64,000 nt of DNA, taken from an uncultured Pelagibacteraceae bacterium. GTDB lineage: Bacteria; Pseudomonadota; Alphaproteobacteria; Pelagibacterales; Pelagibacteraceae. The DNA is taken from assembly GCA_902579925.1 (NCBI GenBank), contig CACHIS010000001.1:1-64000 (forward strand), read 5' to 3'. This document shows, in pieces, positions 1 to 9,123 of this stretch. The notes beneath the pieces were generated by a model. That model did not search any database and had not been told where the DNA came from. It worked only from the letters and a program-made list of their open reading frames with translations. The translations under genes and the position numbers were made by a program. Positions within the stretch are counted from its first letter, which is position 1. Each line of letters opens with the position of its first letter.

Positions 1-66
1 ACAAAAATCCCAATTGATTTTTACTAAGCATATGAATAATTTGTAAATTAAATTAAATCTTAATCA

Positions 67-510
67 ATGGAAATAGCAGTTTTAGCACTTGGATGTTTTT
101 GGGGACCTGAAATTAAATTCAGTAAAATAGACGGTATAATTAAAACAGAAGTTGGCTACTGTGGAGGTAATAGCTCAGTCACAACATACAAGGAAGTTTG
201 TACAGGAAATACAAATCATGCTGAGGTGGTAAAGCTAGATTTTGATGAAAAAATTATTACATACGAGAAAATTTTAAAAATATTTTTTCAAATTCATGAT
301 CCTACTACTTTAAATTCTCAAGGACCAGATTTTGGAACTCAATATAGAAGTGAAATATTTTATCTAAACGATAATCAAAAAAAGATTGCTGAGAAAGTAT
401 TAAAAGAGGTGAATGAACGTTTATCTGGAAAAGTTGTAACGAAAATATCTTTGCTGAAAAATTACTGTCCAGCTGAAGAGTATCATCAAAAATATTTAGA
501 AAAGAGGTAA
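67..510 (+). CDS. msrA: Peptide-methionine (S)-S-oxide reductase MsrA
   Basis: Repairs oxidised proteins by reducing methionine-S-sulfoxide in the cytoplasm, using thioredoxin. The family signature GCFWGPE starts at residue 9, so the catalytic cysteine is Cys10. A probable resolving cysteine, Cys134, lies in the C-terminal NYCPAEEYHQKYL segment. At 147 residues it is a short MsrA that starts almost directly at the catalytic strand, as many bacterial forms do. It ends one base before the sulfurtransferase gene, suggesting co-transcription. The first 66 bases of the window show no coding signal I can support. Confidence 0.93.
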   Translation: MEIAVLALGCFWGPEIKFSKIDGIIKTEVGYCGGNSSVTTYKEVCTGNTNHAEVVKLDFDEKIITYEKILKIFFQIHDPTTLNSQGPDFGTQYRSEIFYLNDNQKKIAEKVLKEVNERLSGKVVTKISLLKNYCPAEEYHQKYLEKR

Positions 511-511
511 T

Positions 512-1327
512 ATGTCTTTAGTTGAAACTGATTGGTTAGAAAAGAATCTTTCCACAGTTAAAATTGTTGATTGCTCTTGGCATATGCCACAGACGAAAAG
601 AAATGGATTTGAGGAATATAAATCTCTCCACATACCACATTCAATTTTTTTTGATATAGATGGAAATTCAAGAAAAGATACTTCTTTACCACACATGTTA
701 ATTGATCAAATAAGTTGGGATACAATTGTTTCGAACATGGGAATTCAAAAAAATGATCAAATAGTTATTTATGATAATTCTGATGTTTTAAGCTCTTGTC
801 GTGGCTGGTTTAATTTTATTTATTACGGACATGACCCAAAATTAGTAAATGTTTTAAATGGTGGTTTAAGAAAATGGCTTAAAGAGAAAAAGAAAGTTAC
901 TGATGAAATTTCAAAAATACGTATATCAAATTATAAAAGCACTGAGAGAAAAGATCTTGTTAAAAGTAAAAAAGCAATTGATCAAAATATAGAAGAAAAA
1001 AAATTTACGTTGATTGATGCCCGAAGTAGAGAAAGATTTGAAGGTAAAATCCCTGAGCCTAGAAAGGGTCTTAGAAGTGGATGTATTAAAAACTCTTTTT
1101 GTATACCGTTTAACAATTGTCTAAATGACGACAAAACTTTTAAAAATAAAAATGAACTTCAAAAAATTTTTAAGACAAGTTTGGAAAATTTAAAACAGGA
1201 AAATATTGTTTTTTCATGTGGATCTGGTGTTACAGCGTGTGTTTTGGCACTAGCTTATTCTTTGATTAATGATAAATATCTTCCTTGTATATATGATGGC
1301 TCTTGGGCCGAATACGGATTAATTTAA
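512..1327 (+). CDS. sseA: Thiosulfate/3-mercaptopyruvate sulfurtransferase (tandem rhodanese)
   Basis: Transfers sulfur from 3-mercaptopyruvate or thiosulfate to an acceptor such as thioredoxin or cyanide. Two rhodanese domains are visible: an inactive N-terminal one (about residues 1-125, with WLEKNL and a YDNSDVLSSCRGWF segment) and a catalytic C-terminal one (about 150-271). The active-site loop is CGSGVTAC with nucleophile Cys236; the CGSG form is closer to mercaptopyruvate sulfurtransferases such as E. coli SseA than to thiosulfate-type CRKG. The length of 271 residues is normal. It lies between msrA and the RND pair, so a sulfur/oxidative-stress role is plausible, but substrate preference is inferred. 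Confidence 0.88.
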   Translation: MSLVETDWLEKNLSTVKIVDCSWHMPQTKRNGFEEYKSLHIPHSIFFDIDGNSRKDTSLPHMLIDQISWDTIVSNMGIQKNDQIVIYDNSDVLSSCRGWFNFIYYGHDPKLVNVLNGGLRKWLKEKKKVTDEISKIRISNYKSTERKDLVKSKKAIDQNIEEKKFTLIDARSRERFEGKIPEPRKGLRSGCIKNSFCIPFNNCLNDDKTFKNKNELQKIFKTSLENLKQENIVFSCGSGVTACVLALAYSLINDKYLPCIYDGSWAEYGLI

Positions 1328-1334
1328 ATTTTAT

Positions 1335-2204
1335 ATGAAAAGATCTACGAAAACAATTTCAATAATATTTATATTTTTTTTAATAATTACAATTGTAATT
1401 GTTGGAAGATCAATGATTGGCAATCATTTTAAAAAAAAATTTAGTAAAAGGCCACCACCAGGAATAATTGTAACTGAGGTTGTCGAAAAAGAATTTTCTG
1501 AACAAATAGAAACATACGGTACAGCAATTTCTCAAAAATCAAAAACTTTTAAGATTAAAAAAGATGATCTTTTTGAGGATTTAAAACTTAAGAGTTTTGT
1601 TAAAAAGGGAGATGTTTTAATAAAATTGAAAAGTGGGGACATTTTGGCCCCATATAGTGGGGTTCTTGGCTACACAGGTTTAACTGAAGATATTCTTGTT
1701 TCAAATAACATATTTATAATTACACTTGATGACAACTCAACGATTTACTCAGATATCAAAATTCCAGAGAGTTATTCTGCATCTATAAAAAAAGGTTTAC
1801 CGGTCGATGTTACATTATCTAGTTTTAAAGATAAAACCTTTTTAGGTGAAATAGATTTTGTTTCAAGCAGAATAAACGCAGACACAAGAAGTTTATTATC
1901 AAGAATAAAAGTGAAAAACAAAAATTTAGAATTGATCTCAGGTTCTCTTTTAGAAGTAAGAGTTAAATTTGATTTGAGAAATTCTTTAAGTGTACCTGAT
2001 ACGAGTGTGATGATAGAGGGTGATAAATCATATGTTTACAAAATTAATGCAGAAAATATTGCAAATAAAACTGAAGTTAAAACTGGCCTGAGAAGCGACA
2101 GCAACATTGAAATAGTTTCAGGCTTAACTGCAGGTGATATTATTGTAGCTGAGGGTTTAAAAAAGGTAAGACCTCGTGGAAAAATAAAACCTATCAATAA
2201 ATAA
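1335..2204 (+). CDS. RND efflux periplasmic adaptor (membrane fusion protein), hairpin-less
   Basis: Periplasmic adaptor of an RND pump, anchored by one N-terminal membrane helix (about residues 7-27). The two halves of the lipoyl domain are seen around residues 85-98 (VKKGDVLIKL) and 102-115 (DILAPYSGVLG), followed by beta-barrel and membrane-proximal domains to residue 289. Usual adaptors have a 60-100 residue alpha-helical hairpin between the lipoyl halves that touches TolC; here the halves are only a few residues apart. Its stop overlaps the permease start by one base (TAATG), so the two form one unit. No TolC-like gene is in the window. Confidence 0.88.
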   Translation: MKRSTKTISIIFIFFLIITIVIVGRSMIGNHFKKKFSKRPPPGIIVTEVVEKEFSEQIETYGTAISQKSKTFKIKKDDLFEDLKLKSFVKKGDVLIKLKSGDILAPYSGVLGYTGLTEDILVSNNIFIITLDDNSTIYSDIKIPESYSASIKKGLPVDVTLSSFKDKTFLGEIDFVSSRINADTRSLLSRIKVKNKNLELISGSLLEVRVKFDLRNSLSVPDTSVMIEGDKSYVYKINAENIANKTEVKTGLRSDSNIEIVSGLTAGDIIVAEGLKKVRPRGKIKPINK

Positions 2205-5200
2205 TGTTTATTACTGAATTAAGCATTAAAAGACCGACGGTATCTTGGGTTATGTCCCTTATACTGATTATATTTGGACTGTTTGTATTTTGGAAATTGC
2301 CCGTTAGAGAACTGCCCAATGGAATTCAACCACCTGTTGTTCAAGTTCAAGTAGACTACAAATCTGCAGCAGCTTCAATAGTAGATCAAGAAGTTACACA
2401 AGTTGTTGAGGATGTTATTGGTGGGGCAGAGGGTATAAAAAATATAGACTCGAAATCTGAAAATGGTAGAAGCACAATTAATGTTGAGTTTGATACAAGT
2501 ATCGATCTAGATAATGCTGCCAATGATATTAGAGAAAGAGTTGCAAGAGTTGTGGATAATTTGCCGTCAGAGTCAGATCCACCACAAATACTTAAACGAG
2601 CTGCAGGGTTTACAACAACTATGTGGTTATCATTATCCTCATCCTCATGGAGCGACCTTGAATTAGGAGATTACGCAGAAAGATACCTCGTAGACCAATT
2701 TTCAAGTGTAAAAAATGTTGGAAGAATAAGGGTTGGTGGGTTAAGAGAATTAAGTATTAGAGTTTGGATTGATCCTATCAAACTTGCAGCTAATGATTTA
2801 ACCATTAAAGAAGTTGAATTTGCTATTCGTGGCGAAAATATAAGTTTGCCTGCAGGAACGTTGGAAGCAGACAATATTGATTTAACAATTAATCTAGATA
2901 AATCATACAACGATATTGATACTATAAAGCAAATACCTATCAAAAAAACTAGTAATCGTGTAATTCTGTTATCAGATGTAGCAAACGTTGAATTCGGTCC
3001 AGTATCAGAAAAAACTCTTTTTAAAGCTCAGACTAAAGACCAAATAAATTTGAAAACTGTAGGAATAGGTATCTATGCAAGAAGTGGTGCCTCAACAGTA
3101 GAACTTTCAAATGATATCAAAAAAAAAATTGTTGAGGTAAAAAAATCTTTACCAGAAGAATTAGATTTAAGGGTTTCGTTTAATAGAGCTAACTATGTTG
3201 AGGCCGCAATTGAAGAAGTATACAAAACTTTGATCATTGCGTTTATCTTAGTAGTATTGATAATTTATTTATTTTTAGGGAATTTAAAGGCAGTCATTGT
3301 ACCTGCTATTGCACTCCCCGTGAGTTTAATAGCATCATTCCTAGGTTTATACATATTTGGTCTTTCTATTAATATTTTTGTCCTTTTAAGTTTTATTTTA
3401 GCGATTGGTATAATCACAGACGACTCAGTAATTATGACAGATGCAATATACAGAAGAATAGAGAATGGTGAGACACCGCTCGTTGCAGCCTATAAAGGCT
3501 CCAAACAAATTTCTTTTGCTATCGTTGCTACAACACTAATTTTAGTAGCAGTTTTCTTACCGTTAATATTTATTGAGGGAATTTCTGGAACATTATTTAG
3601 AGAAACAGCGATTGCATTATCTTTTTCAATTGTAGTTTCTTCTTTTGTTGCATTAACTCTGTCACCAATGCTTGCAAGTAAATTTTTATATAAAAAAAAA
3701 TCAAAAAAAATTTTTATTCTAAAATTTGAAAAAATTTTTTCCACCTTCGCAAAATTTTACGAGGAAACTTTAGTTAATGTTATTAATAAAACTAAAAGTG
3801 TAAGTTTTTTTATTATCTTTATAATAATTGCCTCAGTGCTTTTATTTAGTTTCTCAAAAAAAGAACTTTTGCCTATGGAGGATCGAGGAGCATATCTAAT
3901 AATAGGCTCAACTGATGAAGGAAGTTCTTTTGAATATACTCAAGAACAAGCCCAAAAAGTAGAGGCAAGACTTATTCCTTTGCTACAAGCTGAGGATAGT
4001 CCATATTCAAGATTTATAATGCGTGTCCCAGGATTTGGAAATTCAGCCAATTCATATAATAGTTTTATAATAATCGCTCTACTTGATGATTGGAAAAATC
4101 GAAAAAAAGGTCAGCAAGTTGTTCTTAGGGAGGCAATTGGAAAGATAGTAACTTTACCACAAGCTCTAGCTTTTCCTATATCTCCTCAATCTATTAGAGT
4201 ATCCAATTACAACAAACCAGTTCAAATGGTAATTTATGGAAATACATATGAGGAACTTGAGGTGATACAAAAAAAAGTTATACAAACACTAAGATCTAAT
4301 AAAAATCTCTCAAGAATTGAGTCTGATTACAATCGAAACAAACCAGAGATAAAATTAATAATAAATAAAAATAAAGCCAAAGATTTAGGAGTTTCAACTA
4401 AATCAATTGGTGAAACACTTGAAACACTTTACGGGGGCAAAAAAATAACGACTTTTAATAAACTAGGCAAAGAATATCCAATAATTGTTCAACAATATTT
4501 ATCTGATCGACGAAATAAAGAGGGTGTTTCGAAAATATTTGTTCGCTCTGAAACCAATGGGAAATTAATATCTTTAGCAAATCTTGTTAGTTTTAAGGAA
4601 GAAGGTTCAGCAAAAGAACTTGCTAGATATAATAGACAAAGAGCAGTAACAATTTCTGCAAACATTAGTGAGGGGTATACCTTAACAGAGGCGATTAAAT
4701 ACTTTGAAAATTTGATGGTTGATTTGGCACCAGAAAACCAAATCACTTGGAAAGGAAAATCAGAGGAAATTAAAGAGACAAGTAATGAATTATTTATAAT
4801 TTTTGCTTTAGCTTTACTCACTGCTTATTTAGTTATGGCTGCAACATTTAACTCATTTATTCATCCATTTGTAATAATCTTAACTGTGCCCTTAGCTATT
4901 TTTGGGGGATTAGTGTTTATTTTATTTCTTAATAGCTCAGTAAATATTTTTTCTCAAATTGCATTAATTATACTAATAGGTATCTCAACTAAAAATAGTA
5001 TTTTAATTGTAGATTACGCAAACCAAATTAGATCTAGTGGAAAAACTATTGAATTAGCTGTTAAAGAAGCGTGCGCTGTTCGGTTTAGACCAATTATAAT
5101 GACATCACTAAGCACGATGATCGCGATGATGCCTTTAGTTATTGGAAATATTGGTCCGGGTGCAGGAGAAGGTTCAAGATTAGCAGTTGGTTCTACAATA

Positions 5201-5332
5201 TTAGGAGGAATGATTATTTCAACTTTCTTTACTTTATATGTTACTCCTTCAATGTATCTCGCATTAGCAAAAAATACAAAAAGAATTGATATAGTTGACT
5301 TAGAACTAAAAAAAGAATTGTCTAAAAAATAA
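2204..5332 (+). CDS. RND-family efflux permease (AcrB/MexB-like)
   Basis: Inner-membrane, proton-driven export permease; substrates cannot be told from sequence. Its 1042 residues match the usual length, with two repeats of one N-terminal helix, a large periplasmic loop and a bundle of membrane helices. The proton-relay residues are in place: Asp406-Asp407 in the IITDDSVIM segment (like AcrB Asp407/408) and Lys930 in GISTKNSILIVDY (like AcrB Lys940), so the pump should be active. It is translationally coupled to the adaptor before it. The 3' end overlaps the convergent lipoprotein gene by 11 bases. Confidence 0.94.
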   Translation: MFITELSIKRPTVSWVMSLILIIFGLFVFWKLPVRELPNGIQPPVVQVQVDYKSAAASIVDQEVTQVVEDVIGGAEGIKNIDSKSENGRSTINVEFDTSIDLDNAANDIRERVARVVDNLPSESDPPQILKRAAGFTTTMWLSLSSSSWSDLELGDYAERYLVDQFSSVKNVGRIRVGGLRELSIRVWIDPIKLAANDLTIKEVEFAIRGENISLPAGTLEADNIDLTINLDKSYNDIDTIKQIPIKKTSNRVILLSDVANVEFGPVSEKTLFKAQTKDQINLKTVGIGIYARSGASTVELSNDIKKKIVEVKKSLPEELDLRVSFNRANYVEAAIEEVYKTLIIAFILVVLIIYLFLGNLKAVIVPAIALPVSLIASFLGLYIFGLSINIFVLLSFILAIGIITDDSVIMTDAIYRRIENGETPLVAAYKGSKQISFAIVATTLILVAVFLPLIFIEGISGTLFRETAIALSFSIVVSSFVALTLSPMLASKFLYKKKSKKIFILKFEKIFSTFAKFYEETLVNVINKTKSVSFFIIFIIIASVLLFSFSKKELLPMEDRGAYLIIGSTDEGSSFEYTQEQAQKVEARLIPLLQAEDSPYSRFIMRVPGFGNSANSYNSFIIIALLDDWKNRKKGQQVVLREAIGKIVTLPQALAFPISPQSIRVSNYNKPVQMVIYGNTYEELEVIQKKVIQTLRSNKNLSRIESDYNRNKPEIKLIINKNKAKDLGVSTKSIGETLETLYGGKKITTFNKLGKEYPIIVQQYLSDRRNKEGVSKIFVRSETNGKLISLANLVSFKEEGSAKELARYNRQRAVTISANISEGYTLTEAIKYFENLMVDLAPENQITWKGKSEEIKETSNELFIIFALALLTAYLVMAATFNSFIHPFVIILTVPLAIFGGLVFILFLNSSVNIFSQIALIILIGISTKNSILIVDYANQIRSSGKTIELAVKEACAVRFRPIIMTSLSTMIAMMPLVIGNIGPGAGEGSRLAVGSTILGGMIISTFFTLYVTPSMYLALAKNTKRIDIVDLELKKELSKK

Positions 5333-5921
5333 TATACTTTTTTTTGTTTAATGATCTTTTACATTTCAATAATTGTTTTTTGTAATTATTAGATTGTCTC
5401 TCAACTTTTTTTGCTAGTCCAATTACTTTTTTATTTTTTTTATAATTTTTATAATTGCCCCATCCTTCATGATATGCAAGATACTGTTTGAAAGCATCTT
5501 TCTTTGATATCTTTAAAATGTTTTCTGATTTATTTGTATACCATCCAATGAAATCAACACTGTCTTTAAATCTTGCTCTTGTTGCTAATTTATTACCAGT
5601 TTCTCTTTTATATTGTTCCCAAGTTCCTTTAACTGCTTGCGAATAACCAAAAGAGCTAGAAGGTCGCTTATAAGGTACCACTTTAAAAATTTTTTGTCTT
5701 GCCGGTTTGGCAAGCCAATCGAAATCGGACTCCATTTTAATTATTGCTAATTGAATATAGATAGGAGTGCCCCACTTTTGCTCAACTTTTTTTGTATGTT
5801 TATACCATAAATATCTTTCACTAAAAATCGAACAACTATTGGAAGTATTTGAAGGAATTGATGAGCAGCCGATTGTAAAAAAATAAATAAAAATTAATAA
5901 TTTATTTTTTAAATCTCCCAT
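5322..5921 (-). CDS. Transglycosylase SLT-like lipoprotein
   Basis: Probable murein-cleaving lytic transglycosylase. The N-terminus has a hydrophobic stretch (residues 8-18) ending in TIGCSS, a loose lipobox with Cys19. The fold is suggested by the helix KMESDF with candidate catalytic Glu64, followed by the glycine/aromatic motif SFGYSQAVKGTWEQY, matching the usual ES-x-F and G-x-x-Q blocks. The C-terminal third is lysine-rich and not assigned. It overlaps the VanZ-like gene upstream by 20 bases on the same strand. A catalytically altered SLT domain or a plain structural lipoprotein cannot be excluded. Confidence 0.72.
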   Translation of the reverse strand: MGDLKNKLLIFIYFFTIGCSSIPSNTSNSCSIFSERYLWYKHTKKVEQKWGTPIYIQLAIIKMESDFDWLAKPARQKIFKVVPYKRPSSSFGYSQAVKGTWEQYKRETGNKLATRARFKDSVDFIGWYTNKSENILKISKKDAFKQYLAYHEGWGNYKNYKKNKKVIGLAKKVERQSNNYKKQLLKCKRSLNKKKYIIF

Positions 5922-6297
5922 ATTTATTTATAAAATTATTAAGAAGAATTACAACAATAACACCCAATAAATTTCCAAATAAATCAGACCATTGAAAAGT
6001 TCTTTCAGGTATAAGTAGGTGAAAAATTTCAAGCGTAATAGACAGAAAAATCAAATATAATATTAAATAGATATTTATCTTGAAATTAGCAAAAGTTAAA
6101 AAACCAATTATCGAATTTAAAACAAATACGTAGAAATGATTTGATGATATAACAAAATCTGGTGTTATTTGAGGTTGTATACTTTTATTGTCATAAATTA
6201 TCCAGCCTAGTAGACTTCCAGGATATAGATATAAAATAATTAAAAGGATATTAATAAAATAAAATATTACTTTATATGTAGAAAAAAATTTTGACAT
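5902..6297 (-). CDS. VanZ-like small integral membrane protein
   Basis: A 131-residue protein with about four membrane helices. The late segment LEIFHLLIPERTFQWSDLFGN followed by LLGVIV matches the conserved acidic/aromatic block of the VanZ-like family (E...P.R..s..D...N..G). The biochemical role of that family is poorly known; VanZ gives low-level teicoplanin resistance, and other members are linked to the envelope. The gene overlaps the following transglycosylase-like lipoprotein, which supports an envelope role by context only. Confidence 0.7.
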   Translation of the reverse strand: MSKFFSTYKVIFYFINILLIILYLYPGSLLGWIIYDNKSIQPQITPDFVISSNHFYVFVLNSIIGFLTFANFKINIYLILYLIFLSITLEIFHLLIPERTFQWSDLFGNLLGVIVVILLNNFINKYGRFKK

Positions 6298-6341
6298 TTA
6301 GTTAAATGATTTTTTTATAAATTATTTTTAGATATGACAAG

Positions 6342-7055
6342 ATGAGTTTTTTGATATTAATAAGACATGGCCAGAGTACTTGGAATCTTGAAAAGAGATT
6401 CACTGGTTGGGTTGATGTTGATCTAACAGATCAAGGTAAAATTGAAGCTGAGAAAGCTGGTTTACTTATCAAAAATCAAAATATAAATATAGATTTTTAT
6501 TATTCCTCATTTCAAGTTAGGGCAAACCATACTCTTAAAATAATACAAAAAGTATTAAAATCAAAAAAAGATTTTGTAAGAGCGTGGCAGCTAAACGAAA
6601 GACACTATGGTGAACTTACCGGGTTGAATAAGATTGAAACTGCAAATAAAATTGGTGAAGATAAAGTTTTCGAATTTCGAAGATCTTGGGATATCAAACC
6701 TGGAAAACTAAGTAGAGAAAGCTCTTATCATCCCCTAAATATAGAGACATATAAAAAAATACCAAAAGAGTTCATTCCTGACACAGAATCTTTAAAGGAT
6801 ACATACAATAGAGTTTTGGAATACTTCAAAAAGGAAATACAAACCAAACTAATAGACAAAAATATATTAATTACAGCCCACGGAAACTCTATAAGAGCTT
6901 TGTGTAAATATCTGTTCAATTTAGATAACAATCAAATTACAAGTTTAGAAATTCCAACAGGAAATCCGCTAATAATCAAGTTTGGTGAAAATTTGAAAAT
7001 AAGTGAGTGTAAATATCTAGATAAAGAGAGATCTAAGAACCTTTTAGTTTTCTAA
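6342..7055 (+). CDS. gpmA: 2,3-bisphosphoglycerate-dependent phosphoglycerate mutase
   Basis: Interconverts 3- and 2-phosphoglycerate in glycolysis/gluconeogenesis. The family signature LIRHGQSTWN carries the phosphorylated His9; RFTGWVDVDLTDQG, ERHYGELTGLNK and the second histidine in TAHGNSIRAL complete the active site. Length of 237 residues is typical. The last 23 bases overlap the convergent nucleotidyltransferase gene, so the two transcripts are antisense at their 3' ends. Confidence 0.95.
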   Translation: MSFLILIRHGQSTWNLEKRFTGWVDVDLTDQGKIEAEKAGLLIKNQNINIDFYYSSFQVRANHTLKIIQKVLKSKKDFVRAWQLNERHYGELTGLNKIETANKIGEDKVFEFRRSWDIKPGKLSRESSYHPLNIETYKKIPKEFIPDTESLKDTYNRVLEYFKKEIQTKLIDKNILITAHGNSIRALCKYLFNLDNNQITSLEIPTGNPLIIKFGENLKISECKYLDKERSKNLLVF

Positions 7056-7722
7056 AAATTTTTAAGTTCGTTAAATGGTAAAATTTATTAGTGCTCTCAA
7101 ATCCATTCAATTGATTTTTCGTTAATAATTTATCCCAAATTTTAGCGACTGAGAATTTTTCTACCTCGTATTCATTAAACAAGTTTTTATTCAAAATTTG
7201 ACAACCAGTATATATGAAGTTTTTTTCGAATCTTTTTTTAATTAGATTATCTTCCAAATTAAAATCACCCTTTAAATTATTATCAAAGCTTAGTTTTTTA
7301 TTAACTAATAAGAGAATATTATTCAATTTATTCTGAAAATAATATTTTTGCATATCATTAATTTCACTTATATAGTTTTCATTCCAAATAGTGTCAGGAT
7401 TAAAAACAAAAAAATCATTACTACATGAATGGTTGATCATGTTTAAAACTCCTCCACCAGTATCTAAAATATGTCTACCATCCTCTATAATATTTATTTT
7501 TACTGGAAATTTTTTATCTTTAAAATAGGCGCTAATTTGTTCACTTAAATAAAAAGTGTTTAAAAAGATATTTTTAACTTTTAATTTAATGATAGTATCA
7601 ATACAATTCTTTAAAATTGTTTGATTTTTAATTTGTAGCAAAGGCTTGGGTTTTTCAAGAGTTAAAGGATTTAATCTTTTACCAAATCCAGCACATAGAA
7701 TAAAAGCAGTATTGATTTTCAT
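7033..7722 (-). CDS. murU: Sugar-1-phosphate nucleotidyltransferase (MurU-type)
   Basis: Likely N-acetylmuramate-1-phosphate uridylyltransferase making UDP-MurNAc in the peptidoglycan-recycling bypass. The N-terminus has the nucleotidyltransferase signature AFILCAGFGKRLNPLT followed by KPKPLL, and an FNPDTIW metal-site segment near residue 110. Length of 229 residues is that of MurU rather than larger glucose-1-phosphate enzymes. The assignment rests mainly on its 4-base overlap with the preceding AmgK-type kinase, since the two act consecutively. A different hexose-1-phosphate substrate is possible. Confidence 0.78.
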   Translation of the reverse strand: MKINTAFILCAGFGKRLNPLTLEKPKPLLQIKNQTILKNCIDTIIKLKVKNIFLNTFYLSEQISAYFKDKKFPVKINIIEDGRHILDTGGGVLNMINHSCSNDFFVFNPDTIWNENYISEINDMQKYYFQNKLNNILLLVNKKLSFDNNLKGDFNLEDNLIKKRFEKNFIYTGCQILNKNLFNEYEVEKFSVAKIWDKLLTKNQLNGFESTNKFYHLTNLKIFRKLKGS

Positions 7723-8657
7723 AAATTTTTTTTGAAATTTTCTTTTAATAATTTTTTTAAATCTGAAAAAATTTTATTGTGATTGATCCTTAAGGAGATT
7801 AAATTCCAAGCGTGAGGTATTAATTTTAAGTAATCTTTTTTTTTATCTCTAATTGCTAGACGAGTAAATATTCCAATTATTTTAAGGTTTCTTAAAATGG
7901 ATAAAATCTCAAAATCATTTTTTATTTTTTTCTCATCGAGTTTTTTATGGCAATTTATGTAAAGATTAAAAATCTTTTTTTTAAGAATTTTTGAGGTTTT
8001 TAATCTTACGTCATCGACCAATGACGCCAAATCGTATGCTCTATTCCCGATCAAAGCATCCTGACTGTCAATTACACCTATTCTATTATTAACTATCATT
8101 AAATTTGAAACATGAAAATCTCTGTGGACAAATATATTGTTTTTCATTTTAAGGCATGATGATAAATTTTTAATTATTTTTTTAAACTTTTTATTAAATT
8201 TTTGCCTTTTATTTTTTGGCAAATGTTTTTTTACGTACCACTCACAAAATAAATTAGCTTCTTCAATTAATATTTTGTTTTTATACTCAGGTATTTGGTA
8301 ATATTTATTTTTAAAATTTTTAATTCTTTTATCTTTTATTGATTGAACTTGTTTAAGTAATTTTATTATATTTTTAAAATATAAAATCTTCTTATTTTTA
8401 TTCTTCTTTAGAATTTTATAAATTGTCTCATTTCCAAAGTCCTCAATCTCAATATAATTATTATTATAATTTTCTCGATATAATTTTGGTGCTAGTATTT
8501 TATTTTTATTTAAAGTCTTGCTAATTGCGTCATACACAAGAAGATTTTTAAATTTATCTTTTTTTGCTCGAATTATAATAGAATTACCATCATTAAATTT
8601 CTTTCTGAAGAATTCTCTGTGTGATGCGTCTCCTTTTAATTTTTTAAGATTTTGCAT
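7719..8657 (-). CDS. amgK: Anomeric amino-sugar kinase (AmgK-type, APH fold)
   Basis: Phosphotransferase of the aminoglycoside-phosphotransferase fold, most likely phosphorylating MurNAc/GlcNAc at C1. The catalytic loop VHRDFHVSNLMI and the metal-binding GVIDSQDALIGNRAYDLASL are typical of AmgK proteins. The order tsaE-amgK-murU is the common alphaproteobacterial arrangement and points to wall recycling rather than antibiotic resistance. It is very lysine-rich (many AAA codons), as expected for this A+T-rich genome. 312 residues, near the usual 330-340. Confidence 0.82.
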   Translation of the reverse strand: MQNLKKLKGDASHREFFRKKFNDGNSIIIRAKKDKFKNLLVYDAISKTLNKNKILAPKLYRENYNNNYIEIEDFGNETIYKILKKNKNKKILYFKNIIKLLKQVQSIKDKRIKNFKNKYYQIPEYKNKILIEEANLFCEWYVKKHLPKNKRQKFNKKFKKIIKNLSSCLKMKNNIFVHRDFHVSNLMIVNNRIGVIDSQDALIGNRAYDLASLVDDVRLKTSKILKKKIFNLYINCHKKLDEKKIKNDFEILSILRNLKIIGIFTRLAIRDKKKDYLKLIPHAWNLISLRINHNKIFSDLKKLLKENFKKNL

Positions 8658-8667
8658 TTATCTATAA

Positions 8668-9123
8668 TTACAAATTTAAACCCTTAATTTGTACTATTCT
8701 TTTTTTGTAATCATTTCCATATTCAAAATTTAATTCTATCAAATTTTTTGGTTTTGGTTTTATTTTTTGCGGCCACTCAATTAATGTAATAGCATTAGAA
8801 ATACCTTCAAATAGTCCTAAATTTTGAATTTCATTCAAACTTTTAATTCTAAATAAGTCATAATGATTGATCTTAATTTTTTTAATTTGATACTCGTTTA
8901 ATAGATTGAACGTAGGACTTGTGACCTCAGTTATTTTCAATTTATTTTCTTTTTGAAAATTGTTAATAAGGTATCTAATAAAAGTAGTTTTACCAACACC
9001 CATTTCACCTATTAAAAAAAGTACATGTCCTAATTTCAATTTTTTTGAAATCTTCTTTGCTAATTCCTCTGTTTTTTTTTCTGAAGATAAATTAATTAAA
9101 TCACTTTTAGTAGCGATAGGCAT
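8668..9123 (-). CDS. tsaE: tRNA t6A37 biosynthesis ATPase TsaE
   Basis: Small ATPase that, with TsaB and TsaD, adds the threonylcarbamoyl group to A37 of ANN-decoding tRNAs. The P-loop is [10 protein letters not shown], followed by [12 protein letters not shown] and HYDLFR, both typical of the YjeE/TsaE family; LIEWPQKI near the end is also characteristic. 151 residues is normal. The start codon lies inside the 3' end of ahcY (17-base overlap), so it is probably co-transcribed with it. TsaB/TsaD are not in this window. Confidence 0.94.
   Translation of the reverse strand: MPIATKSDLINLSSEKKTEELAKKISKKLKLGHVLFLIGEMGVGKTTFIRYLINNFQKENKLKITEVTSPTFNLLNEYQIKKIKINHYDLFRIKSLNEIQNLGLFEGISNAITLIEWPQKIKPKPKNLIELNFEYGNDYKKRIVQIKGLNL

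Noticed and set aside
1-66. Possible end of an upstream gene
   Set aside because: Too short and A+T-rich to support a reading frame; listed as unassigned.
7719-8657. Aminoglycoside resistance kinase
   Set aside because: Same fold, but the tsaE-amgK-murU context points to wall recycling.
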